Source: Fervidobacterium thailandense (GTDB lineage: Bacteria; Thermotogota; Thermotogae; Thermotogales; Fervidobacteriaceae). From it: DNA of 39,401 bases. Below, in pieces: positions 15,525 through 22,620 of this stretch. The position numbers and the translations under genes were made by a program. Numbering within the stretch: position 1 is the stretch's first letter; the number at the start of each line of letters is the position of its first letter. The stretch is from assembly GCF_001719065.1 (NCBI RefSeq), contig NZ_LWAF01000015.1:1-39401 (forward strand), written 5' to 3'. Below the pieces are notes generated by a model. The model worked only from the letters and a program-made list of their open reading frames with translations, was not told the origin of the DNA and searched no databases.

Positions 15525-16622
15525 ATGGTGAAGGGTGTGTTCGAACATGAATTCGAGCTTGAAGACGTAAAGTTCATGAAACGCGCGTTGGTACTTGCAA
15601 AACGTGGAATAGGGTACGTGAATCCCAACCCTCCCGTGGGGGCTGTCATCGTTAAGGACGGGGCCATCGTTTCCGAGGGGTACCATGAGAGGTACGGTGG
15701 ATTTCACGCGGAACGCAACGCGATTTTGAGGGCCTTGGAACGCGGAGTTGATCTATCCGGAACGACGATGTACGTAACCCTCGAACCGTGTGATCACTAT
15801 GGGAAAACACCACCGTGCACGGATTTAATAATTGAAGCTGGTATTCGAAGGGTTATAGTTGCTTGCAGGGACCCGAACCCCGTTAGCGGTGATGGCATCT
15901 CAAAGCTACGAAATGCCGGGATACACGTGGCGGTCGGACTTCTGGAAAGCGAGGCCAAAGAAGTTATGAAGTTTTTTATGAAATCAGTTGTTCAGAAACT
16001 TCCGTACGTTACTCTAAAGTACGCAAGTTCGCTCGATGGAAAGATTGCAGACCGCGGTGGAAACTCAAAGTGGATAACCAACGAACTGAGAAAGATCGTT
16101 CACAAGCTTCGCAAAGAGCATATGGCTGTATTGGTCGGTGCGGGTACGGTTCTTAAAGACAATCCGCAGCTGAACATCAGATTAGTCAAATCGAAAAAAC
16201 GTGCACCGATAAAAGTAATCCTCGACTGGGAAGGAAAGACTTTGCGCAAACGTGCCGAACTGAACGTTTACAGCCCGGAGTCTAAAGTGATAGTGTTCTC
16301 AAGGCTCGCTGACTATCCTGTGGAAGAACACATCCGCGTCATAAATGTAAGGGAGCCTATCGAGATTTTGAAAACACTTTGGACACTCGGAGTAGATTCG
16401 ATCCTGGTCGAGGGCGGTGCGGAGGTGTTCTCTCAATTTCTACCGTATGCGGACGAGATTTACGCGTTTTACGGCTTGAAAGTACTCGGTGATGGCAAAG
16501 GTATCTTCTCCGGAATCTCCAACACCATAGCCACTCCCTTCGAATATTGCATTACCAAGACCGTGGTGGCCAAAAACAGGTCCGAGTTTCTGGTGGTGAT
16601 GAAGAGGTGTTCACAGGGATAA
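15525..16622 (+). CDS. ribD: bifunctional diaminohydroxyphosphoribosylaminopyrimidine deaminase / reductase
   Basis: About 365 residues with an N-terminal deaminase domain and a C-terminal NADPH-dependent reductase domain, catalysing steps 2 and 3 of riboflavin synthesis. Zinc ligands lie in FHAERNAI (His-Ala-Glu) and EPCDHYGKTPPC (two Cys); NPNPPVGAV precedes them. The reductase begins near VTLKYASSLDGKIA and includes LVGAGTVLKDNPQL and ILVEGGAEVFSQFL. The start is uncertain: ATG 15525 and GTG 15516 lack a clear ribosome-binding site, while GGTGAAGGG (15527-15535) is too close to GTG 15537. That site is better spaced for an out-of-frame ATG at 15547 opening a seven-codon frame. First gene of the rib operon, 16 nt overlap with ribE. 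Confidence 0.93.
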   Translation: MVKGVFEHEFELEDVKFMKRALVLAKRGIGYVNPNPPVGAVIVKDGAIVSEGYHERYGGFHAERNAILRALERGVDLSGTTMYVTLEPCDHYGKTPPCTDLIIEAGIRRVIVACRDPNPVSGDGISKLRNAGIHVAVGLLESEAKEVMKFFMKSVVQKLPYVTLKYASSLDGKIADRGGNSKWITNELRKIVHKLRKEHMAVLVGAGTVLKDNPQLNIRLVKSKKRAPIKVILDWEGKTLRKRAELNVYSPESKVIVFSRLADYPVEEHIRVINVREPIEILKTLWTLGVDSILVEGGAEVFSQFLPYADEIYAFYGLKVLGDGKGIFSGISNTIATPFEYCITKTVVAKNRSEFLVVMKRCSQG

Positions 16623-17212
16623 TTCAGAGTGTCCAACCGGGAAATTTGAGCGGTGGAGTCTTGAAAATCAAGCGTTGCTGGGATGATCTAAGCTTGGGTG
16701 AGAGTGTGGCTGTGAATGGAGTTTGTCTTACCGTTCGAAGCTTTGACAAAGACTTCGTGTACTTTGACGTCGGCCCTGAGACGATAGGGAGAAGCAATCT
16801 TTCAAAATGCAAGTTTTTCAATCTCGAGCGCGCGTTGAAGGTGGGGGATAGAATCTCCGGGCATTTCGTCACAGGGCATGTGGACGGAGTGATCAGGTTT
16901 TTGTCAAAATACGTAAGCGGGAATTCCGTATTCTTCAAATTCGCCATGCCCAACGAACGGTACGCAATTGTTGAGAAAGGTTCGATCGCACTCAACGGTA
17001 TAAGTCTCACAATAGCAAAGGTTGACCTGGATTCGTTCATTGTGCAGGTGATTCCACATACACTTGAACAAACTAACTTAAAATATCTCAGTGTCGGGGA
17101 TCCGGTGAATTACGAGATAGACATCCTTGCTCGGTACCTGTACGGAGTCTTGAAAAACTCGAACGGAAAGGGAAAGGTGGAGGACGTAAAGTGGACAGCG
17201 GGAGAATGGTAA
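16607..17212 (+). CDS. ribE: riboflavin synthase, alpha chain
   Basis: A 201-residue protein with two tandem lumazine-binding domains. It begins at GTG 16607 (MFTGIIQSV), the usual N-terminus of this enzyme, overlapping the end of ribD by 16 nt. The first domain contains SVAVNGVCLTV and SNLSK; the second has RISGHFVTGHVDGV, GSIALNGISLTIAKV and IPHTLEQTNL. It dismutates two 6,7-dimethyl-8-ribityllumazine molecules into riboflavin. The 3' end overlaps ribBA by 22 nt, so translation of the operon is probably coupled. Confidence 0.94.
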   Translation: MFTGIIQSVQPGNLSGGVLKIKRCWDDLSLGESVAVNGVCLTVRSFDKDFVYFDVGPETIGRSNLSKCKFFNLERALKVGDRISGHFVTGHVDGVIRFLSKYVSGNSVFFKFAMPNERYAIVEKGSIALNGISLTIAKVDLDSFIVQVIPHTLEQTNLKYLSVGDPVNYEIDILARYLYGVLKNSNGKGKVEDVKWTAGEW

Positions 17213-18393
17213 ATCTGATTGAAATTGTCCGTGAACAGTTTCTGCAGGGCAAGCCTGTGATACTGATCGATCCAGAGCGCGAGGTGGAAGCTGATTTCGT
17301 CTATCCTGCCGAGTTAATAACTCCAGAGATCGTTGAGTTTGTAACAAAGTATGGCAAGGGACTTTTTTGTGTTGTGGGCCCTGAAAGTGAACTTATGGAA
17401 CGCGGTTTTTTCAAGCTGCCATCCAACTACGGGGCGAATTACTTCGTTCCCGTCGATTTTCCATCAACAAAACTGGCAACGGGTATTCCGGCTTCCGAAC
17501 GAGCCGTTACGTGCAACAAACTCGCCGATCGGAACACTATTCTGAAGGATTACAAATACCCCGGTCACGTGATACTCATAGGCGCGTCCTCTTTTTCCAA
17601 AAGAAAAGGGCACAGTGAGTCATCGGTGGAGCTGGTCAGGATGGCCGGATTCAGTCCTTATTCTGTAATTGTTGAGATTCTGGATGAAAAAGGCGATTCT
17701 CACAACCTCGAATATGCGTACGATATCGGGAAGCGTTTCGGGTTAACGGTACTCACGATACCGGAGGTTTGGTGGGAATACGTTCGTAGGGTACAACTTG
17801 TTACAGTTAAAGCACGTGCTTTCTTTCCAACAAAGTTCGGGACCTTCGAGATCGTATCTTTTGAAAACGAACTTGATTTTAAAGAACATTTCGCATTGGT
17901 AAAGAAGTACTGGGGTGTTCCCCTCGTCAGGATACACTCTGAATGTGTCACCGGTGATTGTTTGAGCTCTCTGAGATGCGATTGCGGTTCGCAGCTGGAA
18001 CGGGCACTTGAGATGATATATGCAAGCGGAGGTATTCTCCTTTACCTTAGACAGGAAGGAAGAGGCATCGGGCTCGCTTGGAAAGTTGCAGCGTACGAAC
18101 TACAGGATAAGGGAATCGATACTTACGATGCCAACGTACAACTCGGTTTCAAACCTGACGAAAGGGACTACGCCATCGCCGCTCAGATGTTGAAAGCCCT
18201 CGGTGCTACCGAAATCAAGTTGTTGACGAACAATCCAGACAAGGTCACCCAACTCGAAGCTTACGGAGTGGTCGTTCGCGAACGTGTTCCGCTGTTTGGT
18301 AAGTTGAATAAGCACAACTTAAGGTACATAAAAACGAAGGTTGAGAAATTTGCCCACAAGATAGACGTCAGTAACTTGAATGTGGAGGGATAA
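17191..18393 (+). CDS. ribBA: fused DHBP synthase / GTP cyclohydrolase II, with a divergent RibB half
   Basis: A 400-residue fusion supplying both precursors of riboflavin. The RibA half (about 200-400) is textbook: RIHSECVTGDCLSSLRCDCGSQ (zinc cysteines), YLRQEGRGIGL, DTYDANVQLGF and LTNNPDKV. The RibB half is unusual: the acidic motif reads DPEREVEADF where DDEDRENEGD-like is normal, RPGH becomes YPGH, and GHTEA becomes GHSES. The likely catalytic residues (the Arg-Glu, second Glu and Asp of the acidic loop, both His, and the Glu in VEIL) remain. GTG 17191 has GGAGG 7 nt upstream; ATG 17206 is less well placed. It is third in the operon and lies 3 nt before ribH. Confidence 0.92.
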   Translation: MDSGRMVNLIEIVREQFLQGKPVILIDPEREVEADFVYPAELITPEIVEFVTKYGKGLFCVVGPESELMERGFFKLPSNYGANYFVPVDFPSTKLATGIPASERAVTCNKLADRNTILKDYKYPGHVILIGASSFSKRKGHSESSVELVRMAGFSPYSVIVEILDEKGDSHNLEYAYDIGKRFGLTVLTIPEVWWEYVRRVQLVTVKARAFFPTKFGTFEIVSFENELDFKEHFALVKKYWGVPLVRIHSECVTGDCLSSLRCDCGSQLERALEMIYASGGILLYLRQEGRGIGLAWKVAAYELQDKGIDTYDANVQLGFKPDERDYAIAAQMLKALGATEIKLLTNNPDKVTQLEAYGVVVRERVPLFGKLNKHNLRYIKTKVEKFAHKIDVSNLNVEG

Positions 18394-18396
18394 CCG

Positions 18397-18873
18397 ATGC
18401 AGGTGTTCGAGGGAATGTACAACGGAGAAGGACTAAGGTTTGGCATCATCGTCTCTAGATTCAACAGCACCGTGACTGAGCGACTTCTCGATGGAGCTCT
18501 TGATTGCTTAAAACGACACGGGGTGAAGGACGAAGACATCGACATCGTCTGGGTTCCCGGTAGCGTCGAGGCTATTTACGCAATCAATTTGATGAGCAGG
18601 AAATCAGACAAGTACGACGCGTTAATCGTTCTGGCGGCGGTCATCCAAGGTGAGACTTACCATTTCAACATCGTGGCCAACGAGATTGGTAAAGCGGTGG
18701 CTCAGGCCAACCTTACCGGGGAAGTACCGGTAAGTTTCGGAGTACTTACCACCGAAACGGTGGAACAAGCACTTAACAGGGCGGGAATAAAATCCGGAAA
18801 CAAAGGATTTGAGGCCGCGATGGCCGCACTTGAAATGGCGAATCTGAGGAAAGAGTTAATAGCCGGCAAGTAG
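18397..18873 (+). CDS. ribH: 6,7-dimethyl-8-ribityllumazine synthase
   Basis: A 158-residue lumazine synthase. Active-site segments are FGIIVSRFN at the N-terminus, VPGSVEAI, VIQGETYHFN (His of the catalytic pair; Arg of the common VIRG is Gln) and VSFGVLTTETVEQALNRAG (conserved Arg), then GNKGFEAAMAAL. It condenses the RibB and RibD products to give the substrate of RibE, normally as a 60-mer or pentamer. ATG 18397 follows GTGGAGGG. Last gene of the operon; no hairpin terminator is seen before the tRNA promoter. Confidence 0.95.
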   Translation: MQVFEGMYNGEGLRFGIIVSRFNSTVTERLLDGALDCLKRHGVKDEDIDIVWVPGSVEAIYAINLMSRKSDKYDALIVLAAVIQGETYHFNIVANEIGKAVAQANLTGEVPVSFGVLTTETVEQALNRAGIKSGNKGFEAAMAALEMANLRKELIAGK

Positions 18874-18881
18874 TGGGGATA

Positions 18882-18910
18882 TTGAAATGTGAACGATGAC
18901 GTGGTATAAT
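18882..18910 (+). promoter_or_regulatory. promoter of tRNA-Ser
   Basis: TTGAAA (18882-18887), 17-bp spacer, TGG-extended TATAAT (18905-18910), 19 nt before the mature tRNA 5' end. Confidence 0.85.
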
Positions 18911-18929
18911 AAGTAACGCGAACTTGGAC

Positions 18930-19019
18930 GGAGGCGTGTCCGAACTGGCTAAGGAGCCGGTCTTGAAAATCGGTGGTGGTCAAACCACCGTGTGGGTTCG
19001 AGTCCCACCGCCTCCGCCA
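18930..19019 (+). tRNA. tRNA-Ser (anticodon UGA)
   Basis: A class II tRNA of 87 nt plus an encoded CCA. The acceptor stem GGAGGCG (18930-18936) pairs with CGCCTCC (19009-19015), discriminator G19016. The anticodon loop CTTGAAA places TGA at 18964-18966. The long variable arm GGTGGTCAAACCACC and the T arm GTGGG-TTCGAGT-CCCAC identify serine. A T-rich tract (19020-19034) follows and probably ends transcription. It decodes UCA and, by wobble, other UCN codons. Confidence 0.97.
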
Positions 19020-19030
19020 TTTTTATTTTT

Positions 19031-20332
19031 TTAAGATTGCCCGCCTTGCGAAGCGATTTCCAACATCCTCTTGTTGAGCTGCTCGACCTCCTGCTCAAAA
19101 TACCACGAAGACAGCATGAGTAGGAACCCGCAGATGAGCCAGAAGTAAGCGCTGACCTCCAGTGCCGCTCCAAGTGTTCCAAATGCCACGGAGAGGCTGC
19201 CACCTACGAACCTTCCAACTCCCGTTCCAACGGAATCGGTCAGGTTGAAAATGGAGAATATACGTCCCCGGTCTTTCGGCTCGTTGACATTCAAAAGCAT
19301 CATCTTCACGTTTGGACCTGTATATGAATCCATAAGCGCCGCGATGAAACCGAGCAAACACAGTACCACAAGTGAATAGAACTGTCCAGGAATGTAAGGA
19401 TACCTGAAAACGAGAACCGTCAGGAAAGTTCCAACTATCGTGGTGATTGCGGAAACGAACGGCACAAGTTTCTTGGACCTTCCGTAAATCTTCTCGCCGA
19501 GGAACCCACCGATGACGTTTCCTGCAATACTTCCCATCGCAAATATGAGGAATACGGTAGTGGCTTGATTTAGGTCCATTCCCTTTTCACGTTTGAAGAA
19601 CTCAATCATGAAGTAAGGAACAGCTCCCCATGGAATTGTGCCGGCAATCCCTTGGAAGAAAAGAAGGAGATTAGTTTTTATCCTAACCAGGTTTGCGTAA
19701 TCGGACAATTTCACAGAATAATGGTATTCGACCAATCCTTCTTCGAATCCTTCCTCGTGTGCACCTCTCTTGGGCTCTTCAATCAAGTTGAGAAGTAGCG
19801 GAATGAGAATGAGATTTGGAGCTGAAACCAGAATGAACGGGATGCGCCACCCGAAAACCCCTGCCGTGTAACCTGCCACGAGCATTCCTAAAATACCTCC
19901 GATGGTGGAGGCCAACCCAAGCACCGAGACGACTTTTCCGCGTTCCTTGTGGCTGAACAAATCACCGATCAGCGAGTAAGATATCGGGAACGATGCACCA
20001 ATTCCTATTCCGGTGAGTACACGCCACAGAAACAGCTCACCAAACGAACCGGAAATTGCGGTCAGCAGACAAGGAATCTCGCCAACGAGCACCGAAGCGA
20101 TAAGCAAGCGTTTTCTGTTGTAGATATCGGTTAAATACCCCCAAACTAAACTCACAAGAGCACCGATGATACTGAAAACTCCTCCGACCAGACCAATGTG
20201 GGAATCCGTTACCCCAAATTCAGTCTCGATCATTCCAATAACGGGGCTCATGACCATTTGATCCGCGTTCAGGATAACGAGAATGATGAAAAGGAGAAAG
20301 ACAATCCTTCGCCTGTTTGTTGAATCGCTCAT
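19031..20332 (-). CDS. MFS transporter (Spinster-like)
   Basis: A 433-residue, twelve-helix major-facilitator protein. The TM2-TM3 loop GYLTDIYNRKRLL, the TM4 ELFLWRVLTGIGIGASFPISYSL region, GWRIPFILV near TM6 and the DRGRIFSIFNLTDSVG segment in the second half fit a sugar- or lipid-metabolite MFS carrier of the Spns/UhpT-like type. The substrate is unknown. ATG 20332 overlaps the TGA of the upstream small broken gene (TGATG), with GGGGGG 8 nt before; a TTG at 20335 is less likely. The 3' end runs to within 12 nt of the convergent tRNA-Ser gene. Confidence 0.88.
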   Translation of the reverse strand: MSDSTNRRRIVFLLFIILVILNADQMVMSPVIGMIETEFGVTDSHIGLVGGVFSIIGALVSLVWGYLTDIYNRKRLLIASVLVGEIPCLLTAISGSFGELFLWRVLTGIGIGASFPISYSLIGDLFSHKERGKVVSVLGLASTIGGILGMLVAGYTAGVFGWRIPFILVSAPNLILIPLLLNLIEEPKRGAHEEGFEEGLVEYHYSVKLSDYANLVRIKTNLLLFFQGIAGTIPWGAVPYFMIEFFKREKGMDLNQATTVFLIFAMGSIAGNVIGGFLGEKIYGRSKKLVPFVSAITTIVGTFLTVLVFRYPYIPGQFYSLVVLCLLGFIAALMDSYTGPNVKMMLLNVNEPKDRGRIFSIFNLTDSVGTGVGRFVGGSLSVAFGTLGAALEVSAYFWLICGFLLMLSSWYFEQEVEQLNKRMLEIASQGGQS

Positions 20333-20625
20333 CAAGCAATCCCCCCATCGTAAGTTGCTGATAAAATCCTGTTCACAAGATTGGCAAAATTTGGCAAATC
20401 ACCATCGTTACCACAGTCTCGAATTAAACGTCTTTCTTTTCAACAAATCCACCGCACAACCGTTTGCCTGGCATCCTACGTTCAAAGTCCCCATCTTGTA
20501 CAGGTTCGCATCCACCTTAAAATACTCCCTTATTTCATCCCTTTCGGGAGTTTCTTCAAAATGTTCACCTCTTTACCGGTGCAAGAAAAGCGCGATAGAC
20601 TCTCGGTGATTTTTTGAATAATCAT
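20332..20625 (-). pseudogene. small gene split by two opposite single-base frameshifts, function unknown
   Basis: Read as is, ATG 20625 (after GGTGAG) gives a 31-codon peptide. Adding one T to the TTTT run at 20558-20561 and removing one A from the AAAA run at 20437-20440 yields one 97-codon frame ending at TGA 20332-20334. Segments: MIIQKITESLSRFSCTGKEV, then NIFEETPERDEIREYFKVDA, then NLYKMGTLNVGCQANGCAVD, then LLKERRLIRDCGNDGDLPNF, then ANLVNRILSATYDGGIA. The composition is protein-like throughout, with three Cys (GCQANGC, DCGND). The restored stop overlaps the MFS ATG, and a promoter lies upstream at 20655-20663, both as expected for a genuine first gene. It may be a decayed gene, or intact with two sequencing errors. 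I recognise no family. Confidence 0.6.
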
Positions 20626-20654
20626 TTTTCTCACCGTCTTTCGCCTTTGGAAAT

Positions 20655-20663
20655 ATTATACCA
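20655..20663 (-). promoter_or_regulatory. extended -10 promoter of the small gene-MFS operon
   Basis: TGGTATAAT on the minus strand, 30 nt upstream of ATG 20625; -35 is weak (TTCCTA). Confidence 0.6.
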
Positions 20664-20775
20664 CGCCTCCAATATGATAGGAAAATCGATCTGAAAAACG
20701 CAGCATTCCCGCGCTACAACATGCAAACAGTTTAAACGGAACAAATTGGGGCAAGATGGGGAAAATAGTTTGTTA

Positions 20776-20834
20776 TTCTAACTAATACGGTTAGAACACG
20801 TGGATTTGACAAAGCTGTTCTTTTGTGATAATTA
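20776..20834 (+). promoter_or_regulatory. promoter of the NSS symporter with upstream inverted repeat
   Basis: TTGACA (20806-20811) with TGA-extended TAATTA (20829-20834) at 17 bp. Nine bases upstream of the -35 is an inverted repeat TTCTAAC (20776-20782), 7-nt gap, GTTAGAA (20790-20796), a candidate regulator site. The rest of the 20664-20910 interval holds no convincing gene. Confidence 0.55.
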
Positions 20835-20910
20835 ATTCTCAGTTCCCTAAACATTGTATGCCATGACTTTCCTCACTCTGATCAAACTCGCTAACACGGA
20901 GGTGGCCGTT

Positions 20911-22464
20911 GTGGGTGGTAAGCGCGAGCACTGGGGAAGTAGGATAGGACTGATACTCGCGATGGCCGGAAACGCCATCGGACTTGGAAACTTTTGGAGG
21001 TTTCCGTACCAAGCCGCTAAGAACGGCGGCGGTGCGTTCATGATTCCGTATTTCGTGGCGTTCCTCTTCATGGGAATCCCGTTGCTGATTATAGAGTGGG
21101 CACAAGGCAGGTACGGTGGTCGCTATGGACACGGTACGATCGGACCGATGGTCTACCTCCAAACAAAGGAAAAGACGGGTATCAAATTTGCGCGGTTTTA
21201 TGGTGCACTTGCGGGAGCTCTGGCCCTCTCAGTCGTCGTATTGCTCAACTCCTACTACAACCACGTCATTGGTTGGACACTTGGCTACGCTTGGGAGACG
21301 GTAACGGGTAATTACATGCCCAAAGATGTGGATACCGGCGCGTATTTTGTAGGATATGTCCAGGACCCGGCCCGGGTTATGGTATTCTGGCTTATCACGC
21401 TCGTGATACTGTGGATCATCACAAGCAGAGGCATTCAAAAAGGATTGGAAAGACTTGCAAAAGTTGCCATGCCGGCGATTTACGTGTTTGCGCTTGTACT
21501 TTTGGTTAGAGCACTCACTCTTGGTTCGCCGGTCAATCCGGAATGGACCCCCATCAAAGGCCTCGATTACATGTGGTCACCACGCTGGAATGAACTCAAC
21601 TGGAGCGCGACGCTTGCAGCAGCAGGTCAAATCTTCTTTACACTCTCACTTGGCATGGGAATCATCCAGAACTACGCCTCTTACTTGAGGGATAAGGACG
21701 ATATCGTAACCTCGGCGGTTGCCACTGCTTCGTTGAATGAATTTGCGGAAGTGATTCTTGCTGGAACTATAGTGATTCCGATTGCTTTCACGTTCCTCGG
21801 AACCGAGGGCTTGAAGAGTGGTGTTGGACTGTCCTTCATTGCACTCCCGAACGTCTTCAGGGAGATGGTCGGCGGTAGGTTGTTCGGAACGTTGTGGTTC
21901 TTGTTGCTTTTCTTTGCCGGTATTACAAGTTCTATAGCCATGTTCAACTACCTTACGGCGTTCCTTGAGGATGAATTTGGTGTTGAGCGAAAGAAAGGTG
22001 CACGATTTGTCTTTGGACTTTACGTTATCACTGGGCTTCCTGTCGGGCTGGAACCCATCTTAACAAAAACGGCCGAGTTTGCATACCTCACGGAGCTCGA
22101 TAACTGGGTGGGAACATACTTCCTTGTTTTACTTGGCTTAGTTGAAATCATCGCAGCGGTTTGGTTCTTCGGTGATAAGGGACTTGAAGAAATTAACAGG
22201 GGAAGTTACTGGAAGATACCTCGCTGGTTCTACAACCTGGTCATGCGTGCGATTACCCCTCTATTCATCGCTATACTGCTCGTATTCTCGACCCTGGACT
22301 TTGTTAAAGCCGGTTACTTCAAGCTGATTCCTTCGTTTGTCGCCGACAAGCCCACGTTGATACCGTGGGTACTCGGGGCACGCATTATCCTTGCACTGGT
22401 GTTCGTACTGAACTACGTACTCACGTACAGAAGTCTTGGCGAGAAGCTAAACAACGGAAGGTGA
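20911..22464 (+). CDS. neurotransmitter:sodium symporter (NSS/SNF) family transporter
   Basis: A 517-residue LeuT-fold symporter. The TM1 signature AMAGNAIGLGNFWRFPYQA provides the Na+ and substrate carboxylate contacts, TM6 reads FTLSLGMGIIQNYASYL with its unwound glycine region, and about twelve hydrophobic segments follow. These proteins take up amino acids with Na+. GTG 20911 lies 8 nt after GGAGG (20898-20902) and gives the usual short N-terminus before REHWGSRIG; an ATG at 20854 is in frame but has no ribosome-binding site and lies close to the promoter. It is followed 5 nt later by a MetS-type small subunit, which points to a methionine/alanine-type MetPS system. Confidence 0.92.
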   Translation: MGGKREHWGSRIGLILAMAGNAIGLGNFWRFPYQAAKNGGGAFMIPYFVAFLFMGIPLLIIEWAQGRYGGRYGHGTIGPMVYLQTKEKTGIKFARFYGALAGALALSVVVLLNSYYNHVIGWTLGYAWETVTGNYMPKDVDTGAYFVGYVQDPARVMVFWLITLVILWIITSRGIQKGLERLAKVAMPAIYVFALVLLVRALTLGSPVNPEWTPIKGLDYMWSPRWNELNWSATLAAAGQIFFTLSLGMGIIQNYASYLRDKDDIVTSAVATASLNEFAEVILAGTIVIPIAFTFLGTEGLKSGVGLSFIALPNVFREMVGGRLFGTLWFLLLFFAGITSSIAMFNYLTAFLEDEFGVERKKGARFVFGLYVITGLPVGLEPILTKTAEFAYLTELDNWVGTYFLVLLGLVEIIAAVWFFGDKGLEEINRGSYWKIPRWFYNLVMRAITPLFIAILLVFSTLDFVKAGYFKLIPSFVADKPTLIPWVLGARIILALVFVLNYVLTYRSLGEKLNNGR

Positions 22465-22469
22465 GGAAG

Positions 22470-22577
22470 ATGTCAGGGCAAGCGTTACTTTTCATGCTCA
22501 TAAGCTGGGGTGTGATCATAGTTCTCACGGTCAGTTCGATGGTCACGATCCTAAAACGATCAAAGGAACAGAAATGA
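22470..22577 (+). CDS. metS: MetS-type NSS transporter small subunit
   Basis: A 35-residue single-helix membrane peptide: MSGQALLFMLISWGVIIVLT followed by VSSMVTILKRSKEQK. One transmembrane segment precedes a basic tail, the known form of MetS small subunits encoded directly after NSS symporters (MetP of Corynebacterium needs MetS for methionine uptake). ATG 22470 follows GGAAGGTGAGG, and the gene begins 5 nt after the symporter stop. It is easily missed because of its size. Confidence 0.85.
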   Translation: MSGQALLFMLISWGVIIVLTVSSMVTILKRSKEQK

Positions 22578-22582
22578 GATTT

Positions 22583-22614
22583 AAAAATGGTGGCGGTTCC
22601 GCCACCATTTTTTG
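22583..22614. terminator. bidirectional intrinsic terminator
   Basis: AAAAATGGTGGCGG, loop TT, CCGCCACCATTTTTT. A run of A on one side and T on the other lets it end both the NSS-metS transcript and the convergent recN-PP2C transcript. Confidence 0.92.
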
Positions 22615-22620
22615 TTAGCT

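Noticed and set aside
20437-20561. Programmed ribosomal frameshifting in the small gene upstream of the MFS transporter
   Set aside because: It would need one -1 and one +1 shift within about 120 nt without visible slippery heptamer, stop-codon pause or pseudoknot; mutation or sequence error is simpler.
20283-20617. Plus-strand open frames across the MFS upstream region
   Set aside because: No ribosome-binding site or promoter, and the minus strand reading (broken small gene) is far more protein-like and positionally sensible.
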